Assembly (NCBI GenBank): GCA_003139695.1
Contig: PLJM01000016.1
Location: forward strand, 1 to 44,588
Direction: 5' to 3'
Length of the DNA: 44,588 bases
Source: Candidatus Dormiibacterota bacterium
GTDB lineage: Bacteria > Chloroflexota > Dormibacteria > Dormibacterales > Dormibacteraceae
Both the position numbers and the translations under genes were made by a program. Below the pieces are notes generated by a model that was not told the origin of the DNA, made no database searches, and was given only the letters and a program-made list of their open reading frames with translations. This document shows, piece after piece, positions 32,542 to 41,548 of this stretch (the first letter of the stretch is position 1; each line of letters opens with the position of its first letter).

Positions 32542-33876
32542 ATGTTCGAAACTCTCGGCGAGCGTCTCGCCGCCGCCCTCAAGAGGATCTCCGGCCGCGG
32601 CGTCCTCCGGCCCGAAGACGTAGACGCCGGCCTCCGTGAGGTGCGCATGGCCCTACTCGAGGCCGACGTCAACTTCAAGGTCGTCAAGGACTTCATCGAG
32701 CGCGTGCGGGCCAGGATCACCGGCGTCGAGATCGCCCCCGGCCTGACTGCCCCCCAACAGGTGATCAAGGCGGTCAACGCCGAGCTGGTCGACCTGCTCG
32801 GCGGCAACTCCGAAGGCCTCCGCTACGGCGGCACCCCCACCGTGGTGATGCTGGTGGGCCTGCACGGCTCGGGCAAGACCACCACCGCGATCAAGCTCGC
32901 GCTCCTGGCGCGCCGCGACGGACACCGCCCCCTCCTCGCCGCCCTCGACCTCCGCCGCCCCGCCGCCATCGACCAGCTGCGCACCCTCGCCGAGCGCGAG
33001 AAGGTGGCGTTCCACTCAGGCTCGGGCCCCGTGGAGCAGATCGCCGCTGCCGCGATACGCGAAGCCCAGCGCCTCGACAACGACGTGGTGATCCTCGACA
33101 CCGCCGGCCGCCTTCATATCGACGGCGAGCTCATGGATGAGCTCAAGCGCCTGAAGGCCGCTGTGGCGGTGACCGAGACGCTCCTGGTCGCCGACTCGAT
33201 GACCGGCCAGGAGGCTGTCAAGGTGGGAGAGGCTTTCGGGAATATCGGCCTCGACGGCGTGATCCTTACCAAGCTCGACGGCGACGCGCGTGGCGGCGCC
33301 GCCCTGTCCCTGAGGAACGCCACCGGCCAGCAGATCAGGTTCGCCGGCACAGGAGAGAAGCCCCAGGACCTGGAGGTCTTCCACGCCGAGCGAATGGCCT
33401 CGCGGATCCTCGGCATGGGTGACGTCCTGACCCTTATAGAGCGCGTCGACCAGAGCGTCGACAAGGAGAAGGCAATCGAGGTCGAGCGCCGCATGCGCGC
33501 CGGCCACCTCACGTTCGACGACTTTCTCGCCCAGATCCGCCAGGTTCGCGGGATGGGGCCGCTGGAAGGCATGCTGGACATGCTCCCCGGAGGCAAGGCC
33601 GTGAAGAGCCAGCTGGCCGGCAAGGACACCGAGCTCGAGGTCCGGCGCATGGAGGCCATGATCCTTTCGATGACGGCCCGGGAGCGCGCGCACCCCGAGC
33701 TGATCGACGGAGCGCGCAAGCGGCGTATCGCGCGGGGCAGCGGCGTGCAGCCTGCCGACGTCAACCGGCTCATCAAGGCGCGCGAGGCGATGCAGAAGCT
33801 CGCGAAGCAATTCGGGGGCCGCAGTGGAAAAGCCGGGGTGGCCCGGCTGTTTGGACAAGGAGGTCCAGGTTGGTAA
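32542..33876 (+). CDS. ffh: Signal recognition particle protein Ffh
   Basis: The GTPase of SRP; binds signal sequences and SRP RNA. 444 residues. N domain ([22 protein letters not shown]), G domain with [14 protein letters not shown] (about residue 106), DTAGRLHID and [14 protein letters not shown], and a C-terminal M domain ([14 protein letters not shown]... [22 protein letters not shown]). [12 protein letters not shown] replaces the usual DTYRPAA. Its ATG abuts the inverted-repeat element, so the nearest Shine-Dalgarno (GGAG, 32528-32531) is inside the repeat arm, 10 bases away. The 3' end overlaps rpsP by 7 bases. Confidence 0.96.
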   Translation: MFETLGERLAAALKRISGRGVLRPEDVDAGLREVRMALLEADVNFKVVKDFIERVRARITGVEIAPGLTAPQQVIKAVNAELVDLLGGNSEGLRYGGTPTVVMLVGLHGSGKTTTAIKLALLARRDGHRPLLAALDLRRPAAIDQLRTLAEREKVAFHSGSGPVEQIAAAAIREAQRLDNDVVILDTAGRLHIDGELMDELKRLKAAVAVTETLLVADSMTGQEAVKVGEAFGNIGLDGVILTKLDGDARGGAALSLRNATGQQIRFAGTGEKPQDLEVFHAERMASRILGMGDVLTLIERVDQSVDKEKAIEVERRMRAGHLTFDDFLAQIRQVRGMGPLEGMLDMLPGGKAVKSQLAGKDTELEVRRMEAMILSMTARERAHPELIDGARKRRIARGSGVQPADVNRLIKAREAMQKLAKQFGGRSGKAGVARLFGQGGPGW

Positions 33877-34148
33877 AGATCAGGTTGAGGCGTATGGGGG
33901 CGAAGAAACACCCCTTCTACCGCCTCGTTGTGGCGGACGCGCGCTCACCGCGCGACGGCCGGTTCATCGAGCACCTCGGGTACTACGATCCGATGACCGA
34001 CCCCGTGGTGATCAAGATCGACGGCGACAAAGTCGTGCGCTGGCTCCAGCAGGGCGCTCAGCCCACCGAAGCAGCGCGGAGCCTGTTGAAGCGGGAGGGA
34101 ATCCTTGAGCGACTTGCAGAGACACGGAAGTCGACCGCCCCGGCGTGA
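33870..34148 (+). CDS. rpsP: 30S ribosomal protein S16
   Basis: 92 residues starting at TTG 33870, with AAGGAGG at 33857-33863 (6-base spacing). [40 protein letters not shown] is the S16 signature. It overlaps ffh by 7 bases and the KH gene by 44 bases. The order ffh-rpsP-KH-rimM-trmD-rplS is conserved in many Gram-positive and related phyla. Confidence 0.97.
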   Translation: MVKIRLRRMGAKKHPFYRLVVADARSPRDGRFIEHLGYYDPMTDPVVIKIDGDKVVRWLQQGAQPTEAARSLLKREGILERLAETRKSTAPA

Positions 34149-34515
34149 GGGCTCGGGCGGCCGCGGTCCGTACAGCCGCGGTTTCAGGCGCGAAGGTCCA
34201 TCCGGTCCCCCAGGGCCGGCTATCGACTACAAGGCCCTGGTCGAGTACGTCGCGAAGTCACTGGCCGACAAGCCGGACGAGGTCGTGGTCGAGGCCGTCG
34301 AACGTGGCGGTGGGACCATTGCGATCAAGGTGAAACTCGCTGACGGAGACGTCGGCAGGTTCATTGGCAAGGCGGGCCGCAACATCGAGGCTGTGCGGAC
34401 GCTCGTCCGCGTGGCATCGCTGCGCGACCGTAAGCGCGTGTTCGTCGACCTTGCGTCGGCTACAGATGACGCACCACGGGGCGCAAGGCCTTCAGGAGGC
34501 GGCGACAGGGAGTGA
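34105..34515 (+). CDS. khpA: KH-domain RNA-binding protein (KhpA-like)
   Basis: 136 residues from TTG 34105, which has GGGAGGGA 4 bases upstream. The first ~35 residues are Arg/Gly-rich ([21 protein letters not shown]), an extension not found in the ~75-residue KhpA of Firmicutes and likely to bind RNA on its own. The KH domain follows: [23 protein letters not shown], and [18 protein letters not shown] with the GxxG loop. Position between rpsP and rimM is standard. The stop overlaps the rimM GTG as GTGA. Confidence 0.88.
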   Translation: MSDLQRHGSRPPRREGSGGRGPYSRGFRREGPSGPPGPAIDYKALVEYVAKSLADKPDEVVVEAVERGGGTIAIKVKLADGDVGRFIGKAGRNIEAVRTLVRVASLRDRKRVFVDLASATDDAPRGARPSGGGDRE

Positions 34516-35003
34516 TCAGGGTCGGGCAGGTCGCAGGCGGGTACGGATTGGATGGAGCTGTAAAGGTTGTTCCCTTGACAGACTTCGCCGATCGGTTTGA
34601 CGCCGGAGCCACATTCTTGATCGACGGCGCGGAGCGCCAGGTCGAGTGGAGCCGGCCTGGCCACCCGGGTCTGGTGGTCAAGCTCCTCGGAGTCCATAAC
34701 CGCACCATGGCCGACCTGTTTCGCGGCCGGTACATCGAGGTCCCCGCAGGGGCCGCCAGGCCGCTCGCCGAGGGCCGTTACTACCACCACCAGGTGGTGG
34801 GGCTGGCCGTGCTCACCAGCTCGGGGCGCTCACTGGGCACAATCGCCGAGATTCTCGAGCGGCCGGCCAACGACGTGTGGGTCAGCCGGGAAGGCGTGGT
34901 CGAGCACCTGATCCCGGCCACGAAGGACGCAGTTGTCGAGGTGGACGTTCCGGGCGGCCGAGTCGTGGTCGCAGACTGGCTGGTCCAGGTCGAGGACGCA
35001 TGA
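34512..35003 (+). CDS. rimM: 16S rRNA processing / 30S maturation factor RimM
   Basis: 163 residues from GTG 34512 (GTGA overlap with the KH gene). [28 protein letters not shown] is the N-terminal RimM barrel, and the C-terminal PRC barrel begins at YYHHQVVGLAVLTSSGRSLGTIAEIL and ends DVPGGRVVVADWL. It assists assembly of the 30S head. Its stop overlaps the trmD ATG by 4 bases (ATGA). Confidence 0.94.
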   Translation: MIRVGQVAGGYGLDGAVKVVPLTDFADRFDAGATFLIDGAERQVEWSRPGHPGLVVKLLGVHNRTMADLFRGRYIEVPAGAARPLAEGRYYHHQVVGLAVLTSSGRSLGTIAEILERPANDVWVSREGVVEHLIPATKDAVVEVDVPGGRVVVADWLVQVEDA

Positions 35004-35683
35004 GCACCATGCGATTCGATGTGATCACTATCTTTCCGGGGATGTTTGCGCCCGTGTTCGCGCAAGGCGTCGTGGGCCGTGCCCTGGACCGCGGCCTGAT
35101 CGAGCTCCACGCTCACGATCTGCGCGACCACACCCACGATCGTCACCGGCAGGTGGACGACATGCCGTTCGGTGGCGGTCCCGGAATGGTGCTCAAGCCG
35201 GAGCCGGTGTTCGAGGCGGTGGAGTCGATTCGCCCGTTCAACACGGGTCCCATCGTGTTGATGGAGCCATGGGGCGAGCCGCTCGACCAGAAGCTCGCGG
35301 CCGAGCTGTCGGCCGAACCAGGACTCATCATCGTGTGCGGTCGTTACGAAGGCATCGACGACCGCGTGCGTACCGGCCTGGCGACGCGCGAGGTATCGAT
35401 CGGCGATTATGTGCTGAGCGGAGGAGAGATCCCAGCCATGGTGCTGATCGATGCCGTCGCGCGGCTGGTGCCCGGCGTCGTCGGCGACCCTGAGTCCCTC
35501 GCTCAGGACACCTTTTCGAGCGAGCCGTCAGGATGGCCGCAGTTCACCAGGCCCGCAGAGTATCGAGGCCTGGGCGTACCCGATGTGCTCTTATCCGGCG
35601 ACCACGCACGCATCCGCCAGTGGCGCCGCCAGCAAGCAGCAGCAAGACATGGTTCACAAATCAAGGAGTTGAAGAAGACATGA
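35000..35683 (+). CDS. trmD: tRNA (guanine37-N1)-methyltransferase
   Basis: 227 residues from ATG 35000. [50 protein letters not shown] and [11 protein letters not shown] line the trefoil-knot SAM site of TrmD, which makes m1G37 and prevents +1 frameshifting. The motif usually written SPxG reads [11 protein letters not shown] here, a departure worth noting. Overlaps rimM (ATGA) and rplS (ATGA). Confidence 0.95.
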   Translation: MSTMRFDVITIFPGMFAPVFAQGVVGRALDRGLIELHAHDLRDHTHDRHRQVDDMPFGGGPGMVLKPEPVFEAVESIRPFNTGPIVLMEPWGEPLDQKLAAELSAEPGLIIVCGRYEGIDDRVRTGLATREVSIGDYVLSGGEIPAMVLIDAVARLVPGVVGDPESLAQDTFSSEPSGWPQFTRPAEYRGLGVPDVLLSGDHARIRQWRRQQAAARHGSQIKELKKT

Positions 35684-36081
35684 ACGTTATCCAGCAGCTC
35701 GAGAAGGAGCAGCAGAAGGAAAAGGTCCCTGCCCTTCGTGCGGGCGACACAGTCAAGGTCCACGCGAAGGTCGTCGAGGGCACGCGGGAGCGCATCCAGG
35801 TGTTCGAAGGCATTGTCATCAGGGTGACCGGTGGCGGGCTCCGCCAGAACTTCACAGTGCGGCGTGTCACCCACGGCGTCGGGGTCGAGAGGACCTTCAT
35901 GATCCACTCGCCTCGCATCGACAAGATCGACGTCCTGCGCCATGGCGACGTGCGCCAGGGACGCCTTTACTACCTGCGCGGCAAGGTCGGCAGGGCGGGT
36001 CGAATTCGAGAGCGCAGGAGCGCGGTCGCCGCGCCGGCGGAAGCTGCGCCAGCCGAGAGCACCGAGGAAGCCGAAGAATAG
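35680..36081 (+). CDS. rplS: 50S ribosomal protein L19
   Basis: 133 residues. [63 protein letters not shown] is L19. The C-terminal ~25 residues ([17 protein letters not shown]) form an acidic, Ala-rich tail absent from most L19 proteins. ATG 35680 overlaps the trmD stop; AAGGAG lies at 35663-35668. Confidence 0.96.
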   Translation: MNVIQQLEKEQQKEKVPALRAGDTVKVHAKVVEGTRERIQVFEGIVIRVTGGGLRQNFTVRRVTHGVGVERTFMIHSPRIDKIDVLRHGDVRQGRLYYLRGKVGRAGRIRERRSAVAAPAEAAPAESTEEAEE

Positions 36082-36093
36082 CGAGCTGTTAAG

Positions 36094-36112
36094 AGCCTGG
36101 CGCTTTCAGGCT
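36094..36112 (+). terminator. Weak hairpin after rplS
   Basis: AGCCTG-GCGCTTT-CAGGCT, 6-bp stem and 7-base loop, 12 bases after the rplS stop. There is no T-tract, so intrinsic termination is doubtful; it may only stabilise the 3' end of the ribosomal-protein mRNA. Confidence 0.3.
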
Positions 36113-36148
36113 GGGCTCACGTAACCTCAGGTCAACGGTGAAGGGCAC

Positions 36149-36772
36149 ATGAGCCGCCACATGCTCTGGCGATACGAGCGCATGGCGAGTGCGATGGGCT
36201 ACCAGGTGGTGGCCGGTGTGGACGAGGTCGGCATGGGGCCGCTGGCCGGTCCGGTCGTGGGCGGAGCTGTCGTTCTTCCCATCGGTGTGCGGATCCCAGG
36301 CCTCGACGACTCGAAGCTCTTGACCGCGGAGCAGCGCGAGCGCCTCGACCGTGCCATCCGCCGCCGCGCGATGGCAGTGTCGGTCTGCGCTGTGGACCAC
36401 GCCCAGGTCGACAGCCTGGGCCTGTTGCGTGCCCGTCACCTCGCTACAGCGGGTGCAGTGGCCGGGCTCAAGATCCCCGCCGAGTACCTGCTCGTGGACG
36501 CATGGGATGTGCCCGACGCCATGATCGCCCAGATGGCGGTGGTGCGAGGGGATCGAATCTGCGCCTCGATCATGGCGGCGAGCATCGTGGCCAAGGTCGC
36601 AAGGGATCGTGCGATGGTCGAGTACGACAAGCTCTACCCCGGTTACGGGTTCGCGGGCCACAAGGGTTACGCGACGCCCGCCCATCGTGCAGCCATCAGA
36701 CGCCTGGGGCCGAGCCCCATTCACCGAACCTCATGGGCTCCGTTCCGAGAGCAAGCGCGGCCGGCCGGCTAG
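36149..36772 (+). CDS. rnhB: Ribonuclease HII, with altered GRG motif
   Basis: 207 residues. Removes ribonucleotides from DNA. The carboxylates are all present: D25 and E26 in GVDEVGMGPLAGPVV, D117 in LLVDAWD, and D135 in GDRICAS; MAASIVAKVARD and GYGFAGHKGY follow. The normally conserved G-R/K-G that reads the RNA-DNA junction is G28-M29-G30, somewhat closer to the G-x-G of RNase HIII, but the rest of the protein is HII-like. Gene context (rplS-rnhB-yraN) is standard for rnhB. yraN overlaps its end by 40 bases. Confidence 0.92.
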   Translation: MSRHMLWRYERMASAMGYQVVAGVDEVGMGPLAGPVVGGAVVLPIGVRIPGLDDSKLLTAEQRERLDRAIRRRAMAVSVCAVDHAQVDSLGLLRARHLATAGAVAGLKIPAEYLLVDAWDVPDAMIAQMAVVRGDRICASIMAASIVAKVARDRAMVEYDKLYPGYGFAGHKGYATPAHRAAIRRLGPSPIHRTSWAPFREQARPAG

Positions 36773-37113
36773 AGCTCGGACGAGCCGGCGAGAAAGCGGC
36801 GGCCGACCTCCTTAAGCGTCGTGGGTACGAGGTCATCGGCTCTGGCTTTCGGGCTCGCCGCGGCGAGCTCGACCTCATCTGCCGTCGAGGGCTCAACCTG
36901 GTGGTGGTGGAGGTCAAGACACGAACCGACGACGCCTTTGGCACACCCGCCGAGGCGGTCGGCCCGCGCAAGCGTCGTGCCTTGATGGCCGCGGCGGCCG
37001 AGTACCGCGCACTCGCCGAATGGCGCGGCGCGATCCGTTACGCAGTGGTGGGCCTGACGGTGAGCGGGGATGGCAAGTTCGACGCGGAGCTCATCGAGGA
37101 CCCGTTCACGTAG
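36733..37113 (+). CDS. yraN: YraN / UPF0102 family endonuclease-like protein
   Basis: 126 residues from ATG 36733, overlapping rnhB by 40 bases. ELGRAGEKAAADLLKRRGYEVIGSGFRARRGELDLICRRGLNLVVVEVKTR is the restriction-endonuclease-like core: E of GEKAA, GELDLI, and VEVKTR (PD-(D/E)xK type). The family is thought to act on branched or hybrid nucleic acid, but its role is not settled. It converges with the ABC permease gene across 3 bases. Confidence 0.92.
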   Translation: MGSVPRASAAGRLELGRAGEKAAADLLKRRGYEVIGSGFRARRGELDLICRRGLNLVVVEVKTRTDDAFGTPAEAVGPRKRRALMAAAAEYRALAEWRGAIRYAVVGLTVSGDGKFDAELIEDPFT

Positions 37114-37116
37114 CGC

Positions 37117-38778
37117 TTAAGTGTTTGCGACCGCAACCTCGTTTGATCGCAAGCGCGAATTGGCGACCCACAGGAGAAGGGCCACGATGGCGGCCGAGCC
37201 GGCAACCAGGACTACACCGGTGCTCCACATGAAGACGCCGAGCTGCGGGGTCGACGGGATCGGGCCAAGGCGCGCCGCGCCGCCGATCGCATCCCCGCCG
37301 TAGACAAAGAGCGCAAGCGCGCCGGCGCTGAGCAGCCCGAATCCAAGCGAGCCACCAAGGCCCGCGAACGTGCCGACGAGTCCAACCGCGCGCCTGTCGT
37401 CCAACGCATCGAAACGCGGGTCGATGCCGCCGGCCGACACTCCGATGGCCACAAATCCGCAGCCGAGCCACACGACCAGCATTCCAAGCTCGATGGCGTG
37501 GTCCGCGCCCTCATGGCTGACGATGGCGACGACGACGCTGAACACGATGGTCATCGCCAGCACCGGGGGCAGCGTCAGCAGAATCTTCGCGCGCAGCACC
37601 TGCCACATGGGCAGTGGCGCCATGCGAAGGAGCTGAAAGCCGCGCCGTTCGCTCGGAATCGAAGGAGTGGCGAGCGAGGTCGCCATGAACATCGACATGA
37701 AGCCGACCAGGAACACCTCGGCCCAAAAGCCACCCATGCGCTGCGACGGTCGCGAGACCGCAAACACGTAGCCGATGGGGAACAGCAGCGCGGGAAGAAG
37801 CCGGCTCAAACGCCTGATGTCGCGCCTGAAGCCCAGCCAATCCTTGCGTGCAATCGCGAACGCCGGGGACGAGGCTCCTCGCACCGGCCTGGCAGGCCGT
37901 CGCTCCTTGCGGCTCCATATGGCTTGCGGGCTGCCGAATACGCCGAGGCCCGCCAGCAGCGTTCGTTGATAAAGAACCGCGGCCAGAACCAACAGAACGA
38001 CGCCCAGGAGGAACGAGAGCACCGACCAGGCAACGGCCGCGGTCAGGTTGCCGTTGATGATGGCGGTGAGAGCATGGCCCGGCCATGCGGGCGGCAGCCA
38101 GTCGATGCGCTGTAGCAAAGTGCTCAGGTTGGCGAGGTTCTGGCGGGAACGACCGCCGAAGGACTGCCGTAGGCTCAAGTTCCACGCCAGGTAGAGCCCG
38201 GCGCCGGTGAGGCCCGCCACCGCCGCGGCCACGTCGCGCGCCCTACGCGCCGGCACCCACTGAAGCACCATCGACATGAGGGCGGTCTGAACGCATGTGA
38301 TTGCGAGCACCTGCACGAATATCAGCGGCACCACCACCACGAAGTAGATGGCGGGCGCGCCCGCGCCGGCGCCAACGCCCAGGATGACCGCAAGAAGGAT
38401 CGAACTGATGAGCAGGTTGGCCGCCATCGCCAGGGTCAAACGTGCAGCGAAGATCTCGATCGTCCGCACAGGCGCGAGCGTAAGCAGAAGCAGGTCGCGG
38501 CCGACGAAGAACGTTGCGATGACAGTCGGGAACCCGACGACGAGCATCAGCACCGACAGCCCCGTGAAGCCGCCGACGAGCAGCGGGTCAATCGCCGTTG
38601 GAAGGAAGTGAGCCGCGCCGGCGCCGAGGCTGAACGCGCCGCCGCCGATGAAGATGCCGGCTGCGATCAAGAAGATCGCCAGGAGCGTCAAGCGCGCGGT
38701 TCCCCGCTTCAGCAGGCGGTGTCGCAGAGCCAGGATCTCGGCGCGCAGGATCGTTCGCGTCCCGATCAACGTGCTCAT
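37117..38778 (-). CDS. ABC-2 type transporter permease
   Basis: 553 residues with about 12 membrane segments (for example LLAIFLIAAGIFIGGGAFSLG, FTGLSVLMLVVGFPTVIATFFVG, ASSPAFAIARKDW loop, LLPALLFPIGYVFAV, VVWLGCGFVAIGVSAGG). The layout resembles the ABC exporter permeases that pair with a single ATPase. Cargo unknown. ATG 38778 overlaps the upstream ATPase stop by 4 bases, so the two are translationally coupled. Confidence 0.85.
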   Translation of the reverse strand: MSTLIGTRTILRAEILALRHRLLKRGTARLTLLAIFLIAAGIFIGGGAFSLGAGAAHFLPTAIDPLLVGGFTGLSVLMLVVGFPTVIATFFVGRDLLLLTLAPVRTIEIFAARLTLAMAANLLISSILLAVILGVGAGAGAPAIYFVVVVPLIFVQVLAITCVQTALMSMVLQWVPARRARDVAAAVAGLTGAGLYLAWNLSLRQSFGGRSRQNLANLSTLLQRIDWLPPAWPGHALTAIINGNLTAAVAWSVLSFLLGVVLLVLAAVLYQRTLLAGLGVFGSPQAIWSRKERRPARPVRGASSPAFAIARKDWLGFRRDIRRLSRLLPALLFPIGYVFAVSRPSQRMGGFWAEVFLVGFMSMFMATSLATPSIPSERRGFQLLRMAPLPMWQVLRAKILLTLPPVLAMTIVFSVVVAIVSHEGADHAIELGMLVVWLGCGFVAIGVSAGGIDPRFDALDDRRAVGLVGTFAGLGGSLGFGLLSAGALALFVYGGDAIGGAARLGPIPSTPQLGVFMWSTGVVLVAGSAAIVALLLWVANSRLRSNEVAVANT

Positions 38779-39566
38779 GCCAGGAGTCGTTCTATGAGCT
38801 CTCTTGACTCCGGCCCAGCGGTCAGCTTGAGGAAGAGCTCCTCCAGGCTGGCCTGTTCGCTGCCGGCCTGGGCGCGCAGCTCATCCATCGTCCCTGTCGC
38901 GGTGATGCGGCCGCGGTCGATGATGGCGACTCGCCGGCAGAGCGCCTGAGCCACTTCCAGGATGTGGGTCGAGAGCAGCACTGTCGTGCCGCGGCTGGCC
39001 AGCTCTTCGAGCAGGTCCTTGACGAGTCGCGCCGACCGAGGGTCCAGTCCGTTCGTCGGCTCGTCGAGCAATAGCACCGAGGGCTCGCGAATCAGCAGCG
39101 ACGCCAACCCAATCTTCTGCCTCATGCCGTGGCTGTAAGCGCCGATCAGCTCGCCGTCGCGGTTCGCGAGCTCGAACAGGCCCAGCAGTCGCTCCATCCT
39201 CTGTTCGCGTTGCGCACCACGTGGCATCCGGTATAGGTCGGCGACGAAGTTGAGGAACTCGCGCCCAGTGAGATGCGGGTGGACGAACGGCTCCTCGTCG
39301 AGGTAGCCCATGCGCGCCTTTACGCTGAGAGGGTCTTTCAGAATGTCGATCCCGTCGATCACAGCAGTGCCGGAGGTTGGGGTGAGCAGCCCGCAGAGCA
39401 TTCGCAATGTGGTGGTCTTGCCGGCGCCGTTGGCGCCGAGAAAGCCGAAGATTTCGCCGCGCTGGACCGCAAAGCTGACGCCGTCGACAGCCGTCACGAC
39501 CCCGTATTTCTTGACCAGCTGCCTGGCCTCGACGGAGGGGGACGCACCCGGTGCGATCGAGGTCAT
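38775..39566 (-). CDS. ABC transporter ATP-binding protein
   Basis: 263 residues from ATG 39566. Walker A LGANGAGKTTTLRML, Q-loop MGYLDEEPFVHPHLTGREFL, signature YSHGMRQKIGLASLLI (SHGMRQ in place of LSGGQ), Walker B VLLLDEPTNGLDP, and H-loop STH. These are the marks of DrrA/NatA-like exporter ATPases. It energises the permease encoded next to it. In-frame codons upstream of 39566 lack family similarity and lie in the preceding gene. Confidence 0.93.
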   Translation of the reverse strand: MTSIAPGASPSVEARQLVKKYGVVTAVDGVSFAVQRGEIFGFLGANGAGKTTTLRMLCGLLTPTSGTAVIDGIDILKDPLSVKARMGYLDEEPFVHPHLTGREFLNFVADLYRMPRGAQREQRMERLLGLFELANRDGELIGAYSHGMRQKIGLASLLIREPSVLLLDEPTNGLDPRSARLVKDLLEELASRGTTVLLSTHILEVAQALCRRVAIIDRGRITATGTMDELRAQAGSEQASLEELFLKLTAGPESRELIERLLA

Positions 39567-39576
39567 CGCCAGCACG

Positions 39577-40491
39577 TTACCGGAAGTGGCGGCTGAGCTC
39601 CGATGCGTAACTCCGGCCCAATGAATCGGTGCCGCGAAGTAGCCAATCGTCCAGTCGGCGGGCGCCACGAGGCGGCGCCTGGGAGACCAGCAGCTCCTGC
39701 ATCAAGCCCTCCAGCTCCTGGCGAGTGAGCACAACGTCGCGCACGAACAACCCGACGATGTCGCCTAACGCCAACGTCAATCGGGATGGCAGGTGCACGA
39801 TGGGCGGCCTGCGGCGCACCGCGATCGCGACATCTTGGACCATCTCGGCGTAGGTGATGATCTCCGGGCCCGCCGCGTCCACCACCACGTTCTCGCTCTG
39901 CGCGGCCGCCCAGGTTGCGATCTCCGCGACATCTTCGCCGGCCACGGGCTGCACTCGATAGCGACCCATCTCGGGGATCACGAAAACCGGCATATTTCTA
40001 AGCAGCCACGCAATGTTGTTGATCAGGATGTCGCCAGGACCAAAGATGAGAGTCGGTCTGACGATGGCCCACGCTAGGCCGGATTCGCGAACTATCTCTT
40101 CGGTGCGCGCCTTCCCCGCGTAGTAGTCGAGGGGCGAGTCAAGAGAAGGATTGCTGACGCTGATGTGCACCACCTTGCGCACCCCGGCTTCGGCGGCGGC
40201 CGCTATCAGGATCCGCGTGTTGGCGACCGCGTCGCCGAAACCGACGCCGCCGTGCGGGAAGCGAACCCAATAGCTGTTGTAAAAAACGTCGGCGCCGCGA
40301 AGACTCTCGACCAGCGCGGCGTGGTCGGAGAATTTGAGCGGCGCTACGTCGACATCGACCTCCTGCGCCCCTGGGCGCTGAGGGTGGTTGGTGAGGGTGC
40401 GGACGCGCCGGCCGCCGTCCAGCAGCTTGCGGGCGATGAAGCGCCCCGTATAGCTGAACGCGCCGGTGACGACATCGAACCCGGGTTCCAT
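39577..40491 (-). CDS. NAD(P)-binding SDR-like epimerase / NmrA-type protein
   Basis: 304 residues. The N-terminal VVTGAFSYTGRFIARKLLDGGRRVRTLT is a Rossmann TGxxxTGR nucleotide site of the atypical extended SDR / NmrA kind, with YYAGKARTEEIVRESGLAWAIVRPTLIFGPGD downstream (Y-x3-K). Related proteins include NADH-ubiquinone oxidoreductase subunit-like and sugar-nucleotide epimerase-like members, so the reaction is unknown. It lies 7 bases after the DNA ligase and 10 before the ABC ATPase. A GAACCCGGGTTC palindrome covers its first codons. Confidence 0.85.
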   Translation of the reverse strand: MEPGFDVVTGAFSYTGRFIARKLLDGGRRVRTLTNHPQRPGAQEVDVDVAPLKFSDHAALVESLRGADVFYNSYWVRFPHGGVGFGDAVANTRILIAAAAEAGVRKVVHISVSNPSLDSPLDYYAGKARTEEIVRESGLAWAIVRPTLIFGPGDILINNIAWLLRNMPVFVIPEMGRYRVQPVAGEDVAEIATWAAAQSENVVVDAAGPEIITYAEMVQDVAIAVRRRPPIVHLPSRLTLALGDIVGLFVRDVVLTRQELEGLMQELLVSQAPPRGARRLDDWLLRGTDSLGRSYASELSRHFR

Positions 40492-40498
40492 CGCTGAG

Positions 40499-41533
40499 TC
40501 AGAACGGAAAACGAGTGAGGTCGTAGGCGAGGGAGCCTGGCTTCACATGGCCCGAGATCACGACGCGAGGGCGATGCCGCACGGCTTCGGCTTGATGAAC
40601 CTCGGGCCGCAGCCCGTTGAAGATCGGAAAGCGCAGCGTGCCGTCGGGGGACCATTCCGAGTAGCGGACGCTGACCACGAGCTCCGGCCGGACCCAGTGG
40701 ACCGGCTTGGTCATGATCGGGGGCGGCTCCAGAGGTGAGTCCTCCGTGGCGAGGGCCGTGAGCGAGTCGGTGACGGCTGTGGTCGCGGCGTCGTCGTAGC
40801 CGCCGCCGACCGTGCCGCACGGCAGCAGGCGCCCGTCCTCGTGGTAGCCGACGACCAGTGCATCGAAGGCCTTCTCACCGGTCCACCCGATGACGACGAA
40901 GTCATCCGACTTTACTGCCTTCACCTTGAGCCAGAAGGGACTGCGCTGGCCCGCGATGTATGGGCTTTGCTTGTGCTTGGCGACCACGCCTTCGAGGCCG
41001 CGCTCGAGACACGCTTCGAAGAGCTCGACCCCGTCCTCCTCGATGTGGTCGGGCACGAAGATATGGCCGCCGGGCTCCACCGCCTTTTGCAATCGCGCAC
41101 GCCTTCTCAGCACGGGCTGGCGCATGAGGGGTTTGTCCTCCAGGTAGAGCGCGTCGAAAGCGAGATAGGCGACCGGGATCTGTTCGCGCATCGCCGCGCC
41201 GCCGGCCAGGCGCCGGCGCAGGCGGGGGTAGTCAGGCCGCCCGTCGTTGTCGGTGGCGACCAGCTCGCCGTCGATGACGCTGCCGGGCGGGACGCGTTTC
41301 GCCGCCGCGACGACCTCGGGCACGTCGGCGGTCAGGTCGTTGAGGCCGCGATCCTGGAGGCGCACGTGGCCGTCGTTGTCGCGAAATACGAGGCAGCGGA
41401 GCCCGTCCCACTTGACCTCGAAGAGGTAGTCAGGGGAGCTGAACGGGGCTTCGGCGGAAGCCGCCTGCATCGGCCTGATCTCAGCGGGAAAGCTCTCGAG
41501 AGCTATTTGAAGTTGGTCAGGGTCCCCGGTCAT
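40499..41533 (-). CDS. ligD: ATP-dependent DNA ligase (LigC/LigD ligase-domain type)
   Basis: 344 residues: adenylation domain plus OB fold only. Nucleotidyl-lysine K41 in EVKWDGLRCLVF (motif I), GSVIDGELVA (motif III), FDALYLEDKPL, EGVVAKHKQSPY (motif IV), and FWLKVKAVKSDDFVVIG (motif V). No polymerase or 3'-phosphoesterase domain is attached, as in mycobacterial LigC or minimal NHEJ ligases. Immediately downstream of the Ku gene (14-base gap), so it most likely seals Ku-bound double-strand breaks. The start ATG is at 41533. Confidence 0.93.
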   Translation of the reverse strand: MTGDPDQLQIALESFPAEIRPMQAASAEAPFSSPDYLFEVKWDGLRCLVFRDNDGHVRLQDRGLNDLTADVPEVVAAAKRVPPGSVIDGELVATDNDGRPDYPRLRRRLAGGAAMREQIPVAYLAFDALYLEDKPLMRQPVLRRRARLQKAVEPGGHIFVPDHIEEDGVELFEACLERGLEGVVAKHKQSPYIAGQRSPFWLKVKAVKSDDFVVIGWTGEKAFDALVVGYHEDGRLLPCGTVGGGYDDAATTAVTDSLTALATEDSPLEPPPIMTKPVHWVRPELVVSVRYSEWSPDGTLRFPIFNGLRPEVHQAEAVRHRPRVVISGHVKPGSLAYDLTRFPF

Positions 41534-41548
41534 ACCCTCAGATTAGGG

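Noticed and set aside
40477..40488. GAACCCGGGTTC palindrome at the NAD epimerase start as a LexA box
   Set aside because: Core spacing matches, but it is coding (codons 2-5), its GC centre does not fit known SOS boxes, and no promoter is visible in the 7-base gap to the ligase gene.
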